DNA from: Tubulanus polymorphus
Taxonomy: Eukaryota; Nemertea; Palaeonemertea; Tubulaniformes; Tubulanidae
NCBI RefSeq assembly: GCF_964204645.1
Contig: NC_134026.1
Span: 10,750,450-10,814,449 of the forward strand
Length of the DNA stretch: 64,000 nt
Reading direction: 5' to 3'
The notes under the pieces are model-generated. The model saw only the letters and a program-made list of their open reading frames with translations. It was not told the DNA's origin and did no database searches. Every line of letters starts with the position of its first letter. Position 1 is the stretch's first letter. The translations under genes and the position numbers were made by a program. This document shows, in pieces, positions 12,770-25,293 of the stretch.

Positions 12770-13246
12770 CTAAGAAAAAAAAATAAATATAACTTTTGTG
12801 TATCAGTTCCTGTATATGGCTCAGCACTAAGTTTTAATAGGCTATAAGGTGGTCCATGAAGTAGATTAACATTTAATGAAGAATAATACCAGGAAGATAT
12901 CAAAATTTAGTGAATATCAAATAATTGTCACATCGTATATTTCTTGAAGCATAGTTTAAATCATCAAAGCTACAGAGTGGACTGTTTAGCAAGAAATAGG
13001 GAAAACTTCATTTCTTTAATAGGGATAACAAACACATTGTGAAACCCATATGATGTAAATATTCTATAATAGTCTAGCACACAGAAATTATTAGAAATCA
13101 TTGAAATAAGACAAGACATTGAAGTATTACCACAAACAAATCCATGGAACTTTCAATTTCTTTTGAAATATGCATGCAAAATCTCTATCTTAGCATTTAT
13201 CCATCATGAAAATGTGTAATTTCAAATAATCATAATAAATCTAGCT

Positions 13247-13650
13247 TGGGGTCTAGGGACACCATGCTCACTTGGGAATTGGCCTGAAATGCTTAACAAT
13301 TTCAATACCCCTGGTGAACAAATACAGTAAACAATGACCTTGAATAAGATAAAAATCCACTATCTACAAATTTAAAGAATTCAAAAACAAGAAATTTATT
13401 TATTCGGACAATCTAAAATATATAAAATCCACGACGTTTCGATCTCACCCTAGAGATCATCGTCCGGTGTGACCTTGAAACCCATCAAAATCAGAATTTG
13501 TCATGAGCCACATTATTCCACTGTTCACACTCCCCTGGTTAAGATGTACTGAAAATAATGACCTTGGAACTCAACACAATCATGAAATGTCATGAGCTAC
13601 AACTTTCAATCGATTATGGTCACAAACTATGGATAGGTACACAGATTGTA
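13247..13650 (-). mobile_element. HINE fragments, rearranged
   Basis: A terminus TGGGGTCTAGGGACACCATGCTCACTTGGG at 13247 and scattered core-unit phrases to 13650, interrupted near 13330-13460 by unrelated sequence containing CACGACGTTTCGATCTCACC. Ends at an inverted repeat around 13657-13686 (GGGTTTCTGC...GCAGAAACCC) that probably belongs to another element. Lies in the large intron between exons 18634-19356 and 12535-12769. Confidence 0.5.
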
Positions 13651-13689
13651 TAATTAGGGTTTCTGCTGCGTCGGCAGAAACCCTATTGG

Positions 13690-16160
13690 ATTCCTGCTGA
13701 TTATTATTTTAACATATTTTCCACTGAGTTTCGTCACATAAAAATCATCTTTTATTAGAGTTGACTACTAACAACTTTGAAATGAAATGTTAAACTGATA
13801 ATAATATAACAGTCTCTTTCTGCGCGTAGTTTCTATGGATGTACTGTGCTTCCTATTTTAAACTCGAAGTTACTTAAAGATAACACCGGTGGAAATAGCA
13901 ATCATCAATCATGGCACGCATACTGGCGCGAATCTGAAAGTTTGTGACGTTATTTCATAAATAAATAAAGAAGGAAGGCTCCGAGAATATCCAAATCACA
14001 GGTTACTGTGAATAACTGGGGTTGGACCATTCACAAGTTAAAAATGTACTTCCTTGTTAGTGAAGTAAGTTTATTCATACTGTTATTAAAAGCAGTCTAA
14101 AAATCAACAGCGGTTTATTTATTTATTGTACCGGTACGCGTTTTCTTAATCGAATTGAATTGGTCTCGTCCAAAAGGCAGGTTATACTAGTTAGCGTCAG
14201 AAAATGTCAGCCTCGGTGATACTTTGTTATCGCTGATATTAAACAGTCTAAAGTCAGTTTATACATCACATACATAACAAATTGGAGGTCCCTTGTACAT
14301 GTTCATCACATCATGACGCAGCGGCGATGGTAATGTCATAGAAGAACAAAGTCAGGTGAACATACCTACCCACTGCACCGATAAAGAATGATTGCTAGCA
14401 AGAGACCAGTGACAGTCTGTAATGGGGAGTGATGGTACCGTTCGTGATTATGTTTTTATAATGGTTATTGGACGTCAATTTCATATGTGAATTGCAGTCC
14501 CCATCTGATCGCTTGACTTGTCACTGACATAATAACCGAATATGCGCTTAAACTGTCACTAGGGAATGGTAAAAACACTGTAGCTTCGTTCTTCTCGATG
14601 TTATTTCCCCCAAAACCTGGCACATGAGTACTTTGCGCGTAGTAGCACATGCGCGTAGTAGCACATGTGGGTCAACATATCCATGTTGTGAGCTGACCCC
14701 TAGGTGGCACTCTTTCAAAAAAACGGAATGTAACGAACTGATTTCGGGTGAAATCTTTGCTCGCATCCCTGAACGACATTCTATCCAGAATGGCAGAAAC
14801 CCGTTATCGCTGCTTGCAGCTATATTTCAATGTTTAACTTACCCATATGAAATGTATCTTATGAAATTGCTAATACGGTACAGCCTAGGTAAAACTTCCA
14901 ATGTGGATAAGACCAAGTATTATGGTGCATCCGCAAAGCTAACACTAGAAAGCAATTTTCTAAGAGGACATCGTACCTACATGTCATGAGAAATAGGTTC
15001 ATGTATAACTTGAAGCCTAATAATTGTCAGTTTCCGGGGAGTGCGTTGCTACGTGTATCCAAATGCTCATACATGCGACGGGGGAGATTTTCCAGATCTT
15101 ACTTTTTCAAGTAACTAGGTATCTCATCATTCATACCTTACATCACTGAATGTCTCTTAAAAGCAGATAAAAGCAGCGACAATAAAACTCATAGAAAGTG
15201 AAAATAAATTGCCTATGGGCAAAGTGTGGTTTACCTTGAAAGCTAAGAGGTTGTTTGGAATAAGAGCATTGCTTGAAAAATCTTTTTAATTCGTGACTTC
15301 AAAGTTCCACAAGTTTATATTGTATTTTATCTTTCTTAAAGAATCATTTTGTAGTCAAATAAGATATACATATGTGCATGCTTTTACGTTACCAGCTTTA
15401 ATATAGTTACTATGAGAATGAATGGTAGCTTATTGGAACACTGCCGGTTTCCTGGAAAACTTAAATAAGGCCACATGTCAAGGCATGTTTTCACACAATG
15501 CACACTTGAATTCAAACACACGTAGCTCATACGTTGGCAGTAGGGGGTCGGTCGGTCGGCCGTTTTTATAAAAAATAAAATTTATTTCAAAGAATCCCAG
15601 AAAAAAGTTTTCACTTGGTACCTTTGAAGTTGGGTCGGTCGGGTTACGGCAAACAGACCATTAATATGGGATGGCCTAGAATTCATATGATGTCACATAT
15701 CACAGGGTGGCTGAATAATGGGCCTTGGAAACCTCTTCCAATGTTGGCCGCGGAAGTTAAAATACTGGAACAGAAGAAATCGGCGATTAGATCGTTTTAA
15801 ATCCTGGAATTTATGACTACAATATTCAGACCTTGACCTATACTTGTAGTTTGCTGCTTAATATTTTCAGGTCACAAGAAATTACAATGTATTACCAATT
15901 CTATCAAACAGAAAACACAGCACTCATCTTCTGCTATGATTATTCAGCCTATTTTCATGTCAAACGTGCACGCGTTACAGCATCACCTTTAGTAGTACGA
16001 GCTTGTGTGTGTGTTGTGTAGCACTCTGCGCGCACATGGAGGCCTCATGTAAGTGAATGTTCGCTTACACTTCAATGTCAATCAAAACAATCACTGGGTA
16101 TTAAAATAAAACAATACCTATGGCGGATGTGTGAAATAATTACATCCAGCAATGAGCATT
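13690..16160. other. Intronic stretch without recognised gene
   Basis: No supported exon. It contains a 15-bp direct repeat GCGCGTAGTAGCACATG at 14634-14666 and a GGTCGGTCGG-type simple motif near 15545-15650. A segment around 15795-15880 is duplicated at 10340-10440. Confidence 0.4.
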
Positions 16161-16165
16161 TGAAA

Positions 16166-16497
16166 TTTGCACGTATACGGCACCTAGTCCAATGAAACGT
16201 ACGCCATTCTATGGCTTTCCCATAATTATTTTAGTAGCGCCGGAATTCCCCGTATATCCCAAAAACAGCCAATCCCATTCGCTCGTTGAGACGACGCCCC
16301 CAATCGAGGTCATTGCAATTTTATATGCGAGAGCTAAGAATTTTCCCGCCAAAAATAGTTTTTCGCAGAATTTTAACTCATCGATTATACCTTGTTTAAG
16401 CTGAGAACCAATGCAACAAATGATCACATAAAAAAACGTACCACAATTTTACATGAATTGGCTCAATGCCAACATCATATCGCTGACAAAGGTAAAC
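16166..16497 (+). repeat. Duplicated segment, copy 2 of three
   Basis: About 330 bp closely similar to 19713-20066: GCACGTATACGGCACC..AGTCCAATGAAACG, CTTTCCCATAATTATTTTAGTAGC, CCCCGTATATCCCAAAAACAGCCAAT, TTTTCCCGCCAAAAA and TTTTACATGAATTGGCTCAATGCC. In this copy the reading frame preserved at 19936 is broken, so it appears to be a degenerate duplicate. Confidence 0.75.
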
Positions 16498-16812
16498 CAA
16501 AATGGTTGTATCTTAACATATTCAAACTTCTCTTCAGAAATCTCTTCTAAAATATTACAATATTAGATGTTTTAATCATAATTAAACAATACATAAGTCC
16601 ATATGGCGTTTGTAATAACAAGATATTTGTCAGCTCAAACAAAATCATGACTTTTAACAGCATCAACAAAATATCTTTTTATTTATCTTTATTTTTTAAT
16701 TTGGAACCGAGGCCTAAGTGTTCAACCCAAACACATTAACAAAACTGTCTTTGTTGCTTATATGATCATTGATTTGTAATGCAGTCACTGGTATAGCGTG
16801 TGTAGTGCCAGA

Positions 16813-16936
16813 TGACACACACACACGCACGCACGCACACACGCACGCACCACCACGCGCGCGCACGCACCACCACGCGCGCGCGCACGCACCACCACAC
16901 AAGCGTGCGCACATGCACACGCACACGCACACACAG
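16813..16936. repeat. Purine/pyrimidine alternating microsatellite (CA/CG/CGCA)
   Basis: About 120 bp of ACACAC, ACGCACGC and CACGCGCGC blocks. Long alternating purine-pyrimidine tracts with CG steps can adopt Z-DNA. Open frames on both strands here are products of the repeat. Confidence 0.9.
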
Positions 16937-16939
16937 CAG

Positions 16940-18630
16940 CAACTGCAGTGTCCGCCTACAATGCTTCGAGAAAATGAAACGCTCCTTTACAGTTCATCAA
17001 TTAGCGAACAATAGTGTTGTCGTTTATACCATCACTCACTGTTTGAATAGTCAATTGACAATGTCGTCTATCCTGAGAGTCGGCTATCATCAGTTTCATC
17101 TGAGACCAACAGAGGGGAATGTCCCCCTAGTAAGGCGAAAGTAGCGCCCGAAAAATTCTAAGTCTTTCACCTTTCATATTTGGTAGTTTCATTCTTTTGG
17201 GAATTATTTGGGGGATCACATCCGAGCATTTCTTTATACTGCCATTCACGTTAAAACGCCAAAATTAACCAGGTCGTTGGTGGCGTTATAACAAGATTTG
17301 ACTGTAGTCATGGCTTTTAAGAGGCGATTTAGGTGCGTCTAGTACACACTCGCATTTAATCACGCTTGGAACAAGCGCATAACAAAGCTGTTACTGCGAG
17401 TGAAATAAACTCATTTTAACTGCGATTTATACGCGTTTTATGGGATGTTTTTATCTAGGCTGTTGATATTTTCATCAAAAACCTTTTTTCATCTACGAGT
17501 GAGGAATGGCAGTTCAAAAACCTCTCGAATGTGTTAGAGATCACTTCCCGCAGGATATCCATCACAAATTTCAATGAAAAATGGCAAACAAAGGAAAGGA
17601 CGAAAAGTGAACATAATCACATAGCTGGGACTTACAACAAAAAGCTTTGGGCCTATCAACAAAACCATTCTCTAGTTCCCATAATTACCTTTCCATAGGG
17701 AAGGCCTGCATAGTCTTGTCTCTGTAACGAAAAAATATTGGCCTACACATCAAATTATTATTATACATCAAATCACGTTATACAATCAATCAAATGTACT
17801 ACATCTTAGCTGGTAATCAAGAATTACAATAAGAATCACATTAGAATCCAAATTCAACACTAATAGGTCAATGACCTGTCTTTCAGTCATAATTAATGTA
17901 CTGAGGAGAGGAAAAACTTTAAAAATAAGACTCAGTAGGTTGCTTCAGCGTTACAGGATAAAGGGTGCAGACTACTGAGAATCTTCAATCTTCGTAGAGC
18001 AGCTGTGTGAACCAGGTGTAGAATGAATACGAGATGAGTAAGGTTAACTATTCTATTAGACGCTGAAGCGTTCGCTACTTAGCCTATGTAGCAGCTACTA
18101 TACAATAGTAGCAAAAGCTAGTGCGTCAAACAAAATAGTTAACCTACATAGTACCACTCGTCTCGTCTTATGGCAGGGATGAGAACCAGGGATTACGAAA
18201 AAAGTGGGACTTTTGATGAAAATTTCTGTTAATTACTGAAATTGCAGCTAAACTGCAACATAGGCACTAAGCTCAAAGTGGGGGTTCCCAGCATGATTTC
18301 CTCAACAGCCTTTTTTCAATTCTAGATGGCAGCACGAACTGGTTATTTTTTCACATTTTTTGGTTAGTTTATATTGGCAATACCAGATGGTAGCACATAA
18401 CGAAAATCTTTGGGCGATGTACCGTAGCATGCTAAAATACTCTTGTGAGCCGAAACATAATGCCAGACACAGCAAACCTTCCACCCCCCCCATCAATTTT
18501 TCAATGGACCTGGACAATTTGGAAAACTTGGTTTTTTTAAATTTCTCATCACAAAAAAGCAGGAAACCGCCAAAAAGCGGGAAATTCTCATCCCTGGTAT
18601 GGAAACATGACCTAATCCTCATTTCCTACT
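16940..18630. other. Intronic stretch without recognised gene
   Basis: A small HINE scrap at about 17555-17640 (CATCACAAATTTCAATG..GGACGAAAAGTGAAC..AGCTGGGACTT). Otherwise nothing I can support; lies in the large intron of the minus-strand host gene. Confidence 0.4.
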
Positions 18631-18633
18631 TAC

Positions 18634-19356
18634 ACTTGATGGAGCCGTTCTAGGTCGTCGCCGCCTGATACCGATGCGTTCATGCAATGCTGGTGACGCC
18701 GTGTGAAGAAACGTGCTGGTGTGCTCGGTACCGCAAGATCGTGCGGCGCAACCATCACCAATCGCGCGTGGACGTCGACACAACAGGTGAGCATGCAAAT
18801 GGTCATGTCCTAAACAATGCGCGTGCCGGTCTAAAAACCGATAATCGGGATCGGGTTGAAAATGCTTGCTATTTTCAACACGAGATCGCGATAACGCAGA
18901 GAATAATCGCCGAACATTCTTATCATCATTGTTATTATTACTTTTATTACTGATATCACCCCTTATAGTTCCTGCGCTGTGAATTCTACGTTTAGGAAAT
19001 GCATTTGGGTGAGATCTTTTCGACGAGATAATAGACGATCGACTGATTATTCCATTCTTATGAACAGGTGTTGTCACTGGAGTGGTAAGCGGTGTTACTG
19101 ATTGCTCTATGTCTTTAACGGTTATAGTGGCACTTTTCACGTGGCGTTGAGAGTGTGGTGATGGCGATGTTTGTCTTACAATCCCAGAATCATCTTTTGA
19201 TCGCGCTGTTCTAAGTGTAGGTCCGGGTGACCGTCTGCTGCGAGGGTTTTTCCTTGTATTTGAAAAACTCATGAAGGGGCCTCCATTAGCTCGCCAACCA
19301 TCAGCAACCCATGGAATACTCGGATGCAAATTCATTTTCTCATCTAAAAACGAAGA
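18634..19356 (-). CDS. Large exon of minus-strand host gene
   Basis: An open exon of 723 nt on the minus strand, ending at a consensus donor (AAGT|GTAAGT) in phase 0. The proposed acceptor is a branch-like CTAAC followed by GTTCAG at 19357-19359; the frame stays open about 50 bp further upstream, so the start is uncertain. It encodes about 240 residues of basic, Ser/Thr/Pro-rich sequence beginning near MNLHPSIPWVADGWRANGGP, with poly-Asn and His-rich low-complexity parts and ending RRRRPRTAPSS. No domain recognised; RPxTAP-like motifs are common in ciliary or microtubule-associated proteins, but that is only a hint. The phase fits exon A at 12535-12769. Confidence 0.6.
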
Positions 19357-19523
19357 CTGAACATTGTTAGAAGGAATATGCATGTAGAATTTCTTTTGGA
19401 TCCCCAAGCTCTATAGGCCTTTGATGGACACCTATAGATAGTCAGGGATATTTCGAGTATTAAGTACGGTAGGGCTACATGCCACGGGGGTTTCAGGCCC
19501 ACCCCCAAAAAAAGGTTTGAAAA

Positions 19524-19712
19524 CTAGGGGTCCAAGGACACCATGTCTACTTGGGCAGTGGTTTCAAATTCTCAACAATTTCACTATTCAATGCCCCTGG
19601 TGACCATATACAATAACCAATGACCTTGAAACTCACCACAATCATAGAACATGTCAGCAGCTACAATATTGTAATTGATTAAGATGATAAAAAATGTCTA
19701 GTTACCAATTTA
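19524..19712 (-). mobile_element. HINE fragment, 3' end
   Basis: Carries the family 3' terminus (CTAGGGGTCCAAGGACACC on the plus strand, preceded by A, so CTAG is followed by T on the element strand) and about one core unit. It is truncated at about 19712, where the duplicated segment begins. Confidence 0.7.
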
Positions 19713-20066
19713 ATTCGCACATTTACGGCACCAGTCCAATGAAACGTTCGCCATTAATGGCTTTCCCATAATTATTTTAGTAGCCCCGGAATTCCCCGTA
19801 TATCCCAAAAACAGCCAATCACATTCGCTCATAGAGACTTTGCAATTTATGCGCAAGAGCTAAGAATTTTCCCGCCAAAAACAGTTTTTCGTCGAATTTA
19901 AACAAAGTTGACCATGTCATCGACGGAGGTTCGTCATGTCATCAATCACTTCGATTAAGTCGTTTAACCCGAGAACCAATGAAAAAAATTCTCACATAAA
20001 CAAACGTACCGCGATTTTACATGAATTGGCTCAATGCCAACCTCATACTGCTGACAAAGGTAAACC
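19713..20066 (+). repeat. Duplicated segment, copy 3, with possible first exon
   Basis: Best preserved of three related segments (others at 10440 and 16166). It contains AGCCAAT and CATAATTATTTTAG upstream of an ATG at 19936. The frame from that ATG is open for 41 codons (starting MSSITSIKSFNPRTNEKNSH) up to a possible donor CAAAG|GTAAAC at about 20058. This could be a duplicated promoter plus first exon, or the 5' part of a mobile element. No downstream exon was found. Confidence 0.5.
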
Positions 20067-20396
20067 AACGAGTAAGAATTCTTTTTCAGAAAGGTTGATC
20101 ACCACAGCCATATCGGCACGGAAAAGTCAAGGGATATCCCGATATGATATCAGGAGGGAAAATTTTAATCTTTTTACAGAATTCCTTCAATTTCTTCTTT
20201 CAGAAATAAATTCATTCTTTCTTTTAACAAACTCAGGAAAGCGCAACGAATTTCAGACTAACTGAGCAAGTTACAAGGCTATCTTATGTCAAATAACAGA
20301 GAAAACTGGGAAAATGAAGTGCAAGTCGAACCACTAAAACATCGCAACCCGACCACAAAAATTCAAATGAAATTGATTAGAAAATATATTCATTTA

Positions 20397-21177
20397 CAGT
20401 AGACTCCGCTTACCTCGGAATTCTTGGGACTGGAAAATTTTTTCTGAGGTATGCGAATTCCGAGGTATATAAGGTCCGCAAATTTGGTCATAAAAAAAAT
20501 TGTTGCTGACACGTGGGCTCAAATTATCCTTCTTATACTAATCTATGTTGAATAAACATTGTATATGTACCATATCTGCCAGGTTTTTATTGTTATTTCA
20601 ATCAAAACCTCATATCCCCCGGGAGATTTGACTTGTCATCTTTTATATAAAAACATCGTACTGTAGTACACCAAGTAAAGCCTCCTTCCCAGTTGAGAGA
20701 ATTTAAAAACACGTGGGTTTGATGTGCAGTGACAAGTCTATAGCTCCGCCTACATCCATTCAATTGACTATTCGTATTAAAGACAGCTGAGAACTAGCGC
20801 GACTGGCACGCTTCCAATTCTTACGATCATCAGCATATCTATCGCAATACACGTGGTAACACAGTACAGATGTTGATTCACGTGGCGTCCAAGAACAGGT
20901 ATTGATTAATCTGTTTCAAGTTGTTATGCAGTAGGCTAGGGGTGCGTTTTTGAAAAAATATTGTCGTGACGATGTTCAGAATTTCCAAGGTACACGATTT
21001 TAGGACTCAATTTATAAAAAAATCATTCTGAGGTATGCGATATTCCGACGTATGCAACTCTGAGCTACTCGGAGATTTTCATTTAAGAAATAATTGCATT
21101 AAGAAAAATATTTTAGATTTGTTCTGAGCTAAGCAATATTCCGAGGTGTATGACTCCGAGGTATGCGGAGTCTACTG
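20397..21177. mobile_element. Non-autonomous pogo/Tigger-like element
   Basis: A 781-bp element flanked by TA on both sides. Its terminal inverted repeats start CAGTAGACTCCGCTTACCTC and end GAGGTATGCGGAGTCTACTG, with GAATTCCGAGGTAT-type subterminal repeats. TA targets and CAGTAGACTCC-like ends are typical of the Tc1/mariner-pogo group. No transposase frame remains. Confidence 0.8.
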
Positions 21178-21352
21178 TATTTACAAGAGAATAACATAAG
21201 GTACTCGAATTTACATAAGGCTAGTTATAAATGAGTTAAAAGATTTAAGAACTGGGTCAGACCTGTGAATTTGAACTTTGAAGAACAATTGATAGAAGTG
21301 ACTGAAGTTTGACATTAGCTAGGGGATATCATATATTGATATATATAGTTAT

Positions 21353-21620
21353 GCAATCGCTGCAATAGCCAATAGTAAGAGGATAGCAGAATCATAGAAT
21401 CGTGAAATAGAATCATAGATATGATGAAAAATGCGATTATCATAACTTAGTTGGTAGAATCGCTACAATCGCAAATAGTAAGAGGATGGCAGAATCATAG
21501 AATCGTGTAATAGAATCATAGAAATGATGAAAAATGCGATTATCATAACTTAGTTTTTAGAATCGTAGAATCGCTACAATCGCAAATAATGAGGATCGCA
21601 GAATCCTAGAATCGTCAAAT
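21353..21620. repeat. Tandem repeat, about 125-bp unit, just over two copies
   Basis: The unit containing AGAATCGCTACAATCGCAAATAGTAAGAGGAT...GAAATGATGAAAAATGCGATTATCATAACTTAGTT occurs twice plus a partial third. A related phrase (GAAATGATGAAATATGCGATTG) recurs at 22601. Confidence 0.7.
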
Positions 21621-21639
21621 AGAATCGTAAGCGACAAAA

Positions 21640-22405
21640 TCGCCGAGAAATCGCCTAGTGTGGTCACTGGCAACCATTGTCGGCCGACAAATTGTCGCCG
21701 GCGACAAGATCGCTCAGTATAGCATGCTAGATATTTGGCGACAAGATCGCCGAGGATCGGCAGCAAATCGCCTAGTGTGCGGCTAGTAGCGACGCAACGC
21801 TTTGAATTCAATCAAAAACAGCCAATCAGCGCCAGTATAGAAATCATGTGCATTCATAAAATGGTGACCCCCCATAGCCGAAAATGAAATGTGGCCATTT
21901 TGTAATCATGTGGCACCACTTCACGACCTGTGATTTATCCTCAATTGTCAGGGTTAGATTTCCACGTGTCGGGGCTCACGTCAACAAAAACCCTGGCCGC
22001 ACACCCTTCATAATAATGGTTAAAAAGCCCAAGATTTCTTGGGCGGACAGGTTAACACTCATTGCCCTCCAGTCTATATATCTACCAAACAGATGCATTG
22101 AATTTTCCCGGCAGGTTTGTTCTATATAATTACCACGCATCTGATTTGTGGACTGAAATTTAGACTGGTGGACGCTGTCCGGCCAAGAAATGGGCAATGT
22201 AATATACTATAGATAATGAGGGTTTGCGGCCAGGGTGAGCTCCAGTGGACGGGAATCAAGCCCCGGCAAGCGAGGATGCCTGCGATTCGGTGATAAAAAT
22301 CGTCTAATGTGCGGTCGCTGACGACGGACGGCGATTTTCATGAAAATCGTCGACGATTTAAATCTTTCTACTGGCGACTAAAAATCGCCTAGTGTGCGCC
22401 CGGCT
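21640..22405. repeat. MITE-like repeats with TCGCCTAGTGTGCG ends
   Basis: The motif AATCGCCTAGTGTG(C)G occurs at 21650, 21767 and 22389, each next to GCGACAAGATCGCC- or GGCGATTTTC-type palindromic sequence. This suggests two or more related short elements, partly nested. Boundaries could not be fixed. Confidence 0.4.
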
Positions 22406-22473
22406 TAACCCTATCAAAACCCTAACCATAAACCCAATATAATGATTTTATTGTTACTTTCATTAGTTAACAC

Positions 22474-22531
22474 TACATACGTACGTATGTACGTACATAC
22501 ATACATACATACATACACACATACATACATA
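22474..22531. repeat. CATA/ACGT microsatellite
   Basis: Simple ATAC/ACGT repeat, about 58 bp. The short open frame on the minus strand ending in alternating Met-Cys-Val-Tyr is a repeat artefact. Confidence 0.9.
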
Positions 22532-22840
22532 GTTATAATGTTCGGTAAAATAGCGGTAAAATACTTTGCCATATACGGCTAAATATCCACTTCGTTGTAG
22601 AAATGATGAAATATGCGATTGTAATATTAACTTAGTTTTTAGAACTGTAGCGAATGTTCGACACCGCACCATTATATTTATGGTGTTTTGATCCAACAAC
22701 AAACAATAAATTTCATTGGCCGGGCCAGTCGCAATTTCGAGAATTTCAACATCAAGCATCTGTGGGGTCTTCTTTTTCTTCTTCCGTTTACTGTCAGCAT
22801 CAACTTGTTCTGTTGATGAATATTATACTTATAGCCTACT

Positions 22841-23343
22841 GTCTGTCACACCTACTCTCCGTGCGACGTTTTGGTCCGTAATTTCGTTAATAATCGGTTT
22901 ATCTACCTTTATTATGCATCAATTTGTTCAGTGAGGAATTTGCATTCAGAAATAAACAACAATTTTTACTAAAGTTGTTTTTGTTTTCATTTATGAGCGA
23001 TAGTTTACTCAGCATACGCTCGCGTAATGCTGAAAAATCCGCTCCGCGGACGCTCGGAAACGTTACAGTGACGTCATCACCTGCTCATTAGCATATCAAA
23101 ATACAGTAGGTGGCGCTACGTGACGGGCCATAAAAGCCGTTTTTCAGCATTACGCGAGCGTATGCTGGGTGAACTATCGCTGATAGATGAAAACACAAAC
23201 AAATTTATGCCAGTTCATGATTTATTTCTGAATGCAAATTCCTTACTGAACAAATTGATGCATAATATTTACAGATCAACCGATTATTAACGAAATTACG
23301 AACCAAAACGTCGCACGAAGAGCATGTGTGACAGACAGTAGTT
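22841..23343. mobile_element. Foldback element (about 500-bp inverted repeat)
   Basis: The sequence is an imperfect palindrome: ACTGTCTGTCACAC at 22841 pairs with GTGTGACAGACAGT at 23330-23343; TTTCGTTAATAATCGGTT pairs with AACCGATTATTAACGAAA; and TCAGCATACGCTCGCGTAATGCTGAAAAA near 23016 pairs with its complement near 23140. Arms are about 185 bp around a centre near 23090 holding GTAGGTGGCGCTACGTGACG. Such structures are typical of foldback DNA transposons. Confidence 0.75.
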
Positions 23344-24268
23344 TTAGTTTTCGTTCGGGTGTAAATTTAAAATTGAGGTATCTAGCTTTGATTTTGAATC
23401 CGGAGCTTCATGTGACGAAATATTACCTGAGTTTTAGGACGGAAAAAATCACCCGAGAGATTTATGAAGACTGAATAGACATTTTAATTCAAAGTGTCAA
23501 AGTTGCTAGGGAAGCGCAGCGTTAGTTGCTGTAGGCATAGCCCTAAACGTGGAGCATTAACGAGAAAGTGTAAAACAGGGTCACGGCATCGGACATGGCT
23601 AGGTCACGATACGTTCGACACCTTTCTCATGACCATGAGATGATTTTCAAAAACAAATTTCTGCGTGTTTATTCTCAGAGAAAAGTCTTATTACTTTTTA
23701 CCCACGCTATGTCAGATTAAAATACAATACTTGGTTTTAACGTGACTTTAAAACGATGTGTTAAATTGAAAAAATAAATAAATATGTGACGTGCCCCGAG
23801 TCGGCGTCAGCCAGCATGTGTTGTCTTCTATGAATTCATTTTCTGAGAAAATCATGGCAGAATGTATGTATTATGCTTTTCTGTGACAATATTCAAATAA
23901 ATCCAATAGATCTCAGTACGGTAAGGGGGGGCCGACTAAATAAGGCGTTATTCAGTTTTGCTGTGCCACCCTAATTTAAATCAAAATCGATAGAATTTAC
24001 CCCAAACGAGCATTCAGGAGCGGGACGGGTGTGTTGTGGCGTGTGCACATCTCCCCTAAAATTTGTTTGCCCTTTTTCCGACCCGCTTTTTTTTAATATG
24101 TTTTCACAAATTCCTTTCGTCTTGAATTTCCCATAACATCGATTAAAAATAGTTTATAATTGTTTTTCGGCCACTTCTTGTTTGGGGGATGGGTGCGATA
24201 TCACCATCAATGCCGATATGCGAGATTCAAAATGAGTTATGCAGCACTGTATTTGGCGATCCCAAGTA

Positions 24269-25293
24269 AAGCCTACCGCACATCGACACTGCGATTGGAG
24301 ACAACTAGTTGCAAGGCAGTTTTCGGCGCATGAGAGGAACTGGCTGGATACGATCAGTTGCTTGAATGTGTCGATGTGAGCGAGCTTACGATTGGTAAGC
24401 GTCGATCTATCTCCAGTTCCAGCCAGTTGCCCATGTTCTACTTTTGAGCAACTGGTTGTACTCAATCGCAGTCATATCCGTCGATGTGCGCGCTCTGGAC
24501 GTATCGGCCCCACTCCGCGCGGTTCCGCCACCGTGCGGGATTTACGCGAAGCAGCAAACACAAACATGGCCACTCTCTCAATTTTCAATGATAGAAATCG
24601 TGTGTGCATTTCAATTATTTCGGCTGTTAGGGTTTTAAGGCACAATATAAGTTGATGATGTGATATGGCGATGTTAATTAATGATAATTTCGCAGTGAAG
24701 CTAGTCACGAACGGTGCCGATTGAGTGTACAGCTGCCAAAAACACTGAAATGTGCGTAGTTGCGAAACTATTTGCAGTGAATTGCAGACGAAACATGAAG
24801 CTTTGACGGCCGTTTAAAAAAAAATTATACCAATCGCAATTGTAAAATAAAAATGAGATAGAACCTAAGTTAAAATTCTGGCCATTTCTAAAAATGTTAT
24901 TACTAATTTTTAGTCAGTGCCGAACGTTTAGTTTTCCAACAGTAATGAGGGGTGGTAGGTAGTCATGCAATTCAAGTCATCATTTATTACACGTTACTTC
25001 CGTGTTGTTGAAAATCTCGCGAGTCCTGGACCAAACCCCATTGAACAATGTGATCTGTGTGCTGGCCACAAATGCACACAGATCACACTACACTACCCAT
25101 TACAAACTCCAGTAACCACAGCTTTCATATATCCATCCAAATATTTAGAGTGTCTTTCTTCCTGGATCTCGACGATCGACACGCGCCATGCAGTTGCTGC
25201 AACTGACCGGTTGTATAGATTTCGATGTGCGCGGGGTAATCGTTCGGTAGCAACTAGTTGTCTCCAATCGCAGTGCCGATGTGCGCTAGGCTT
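24269..25293. mobile_element. TA-target DNA transposon, non-autonomous
   Basis: About 1.0 kb bounded by 44-bp terminal inverted repeats (AAGCCTACCGCACATCG..ACTGCGATTGGAG at the left, its complement at the right with few mismatches) and TA on both sides. An internal partial copy of the same motif (CAATCGCAGTCATATCCG) lies near 24467. No coding capacity seen. Confidence 0.7.

Noticed and set aside
16769-17144. His/Arg-rich proteins across 16.8-17.1 kb
   Set aside because: Translations of a CA/CG microsatellite.
18619-18953. Plus-strand frames over the large host exon
   Set aside because: Shadows of the minus-strand exon; no start or splice context.
22640-22826. Possible minus-strand exon with KRKKKKKTPQMLDVEIL
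   Set aside because: An acceptor-like CAACAG precedes it, but there is no donor or partner exon, and it adjoins the foldback element.
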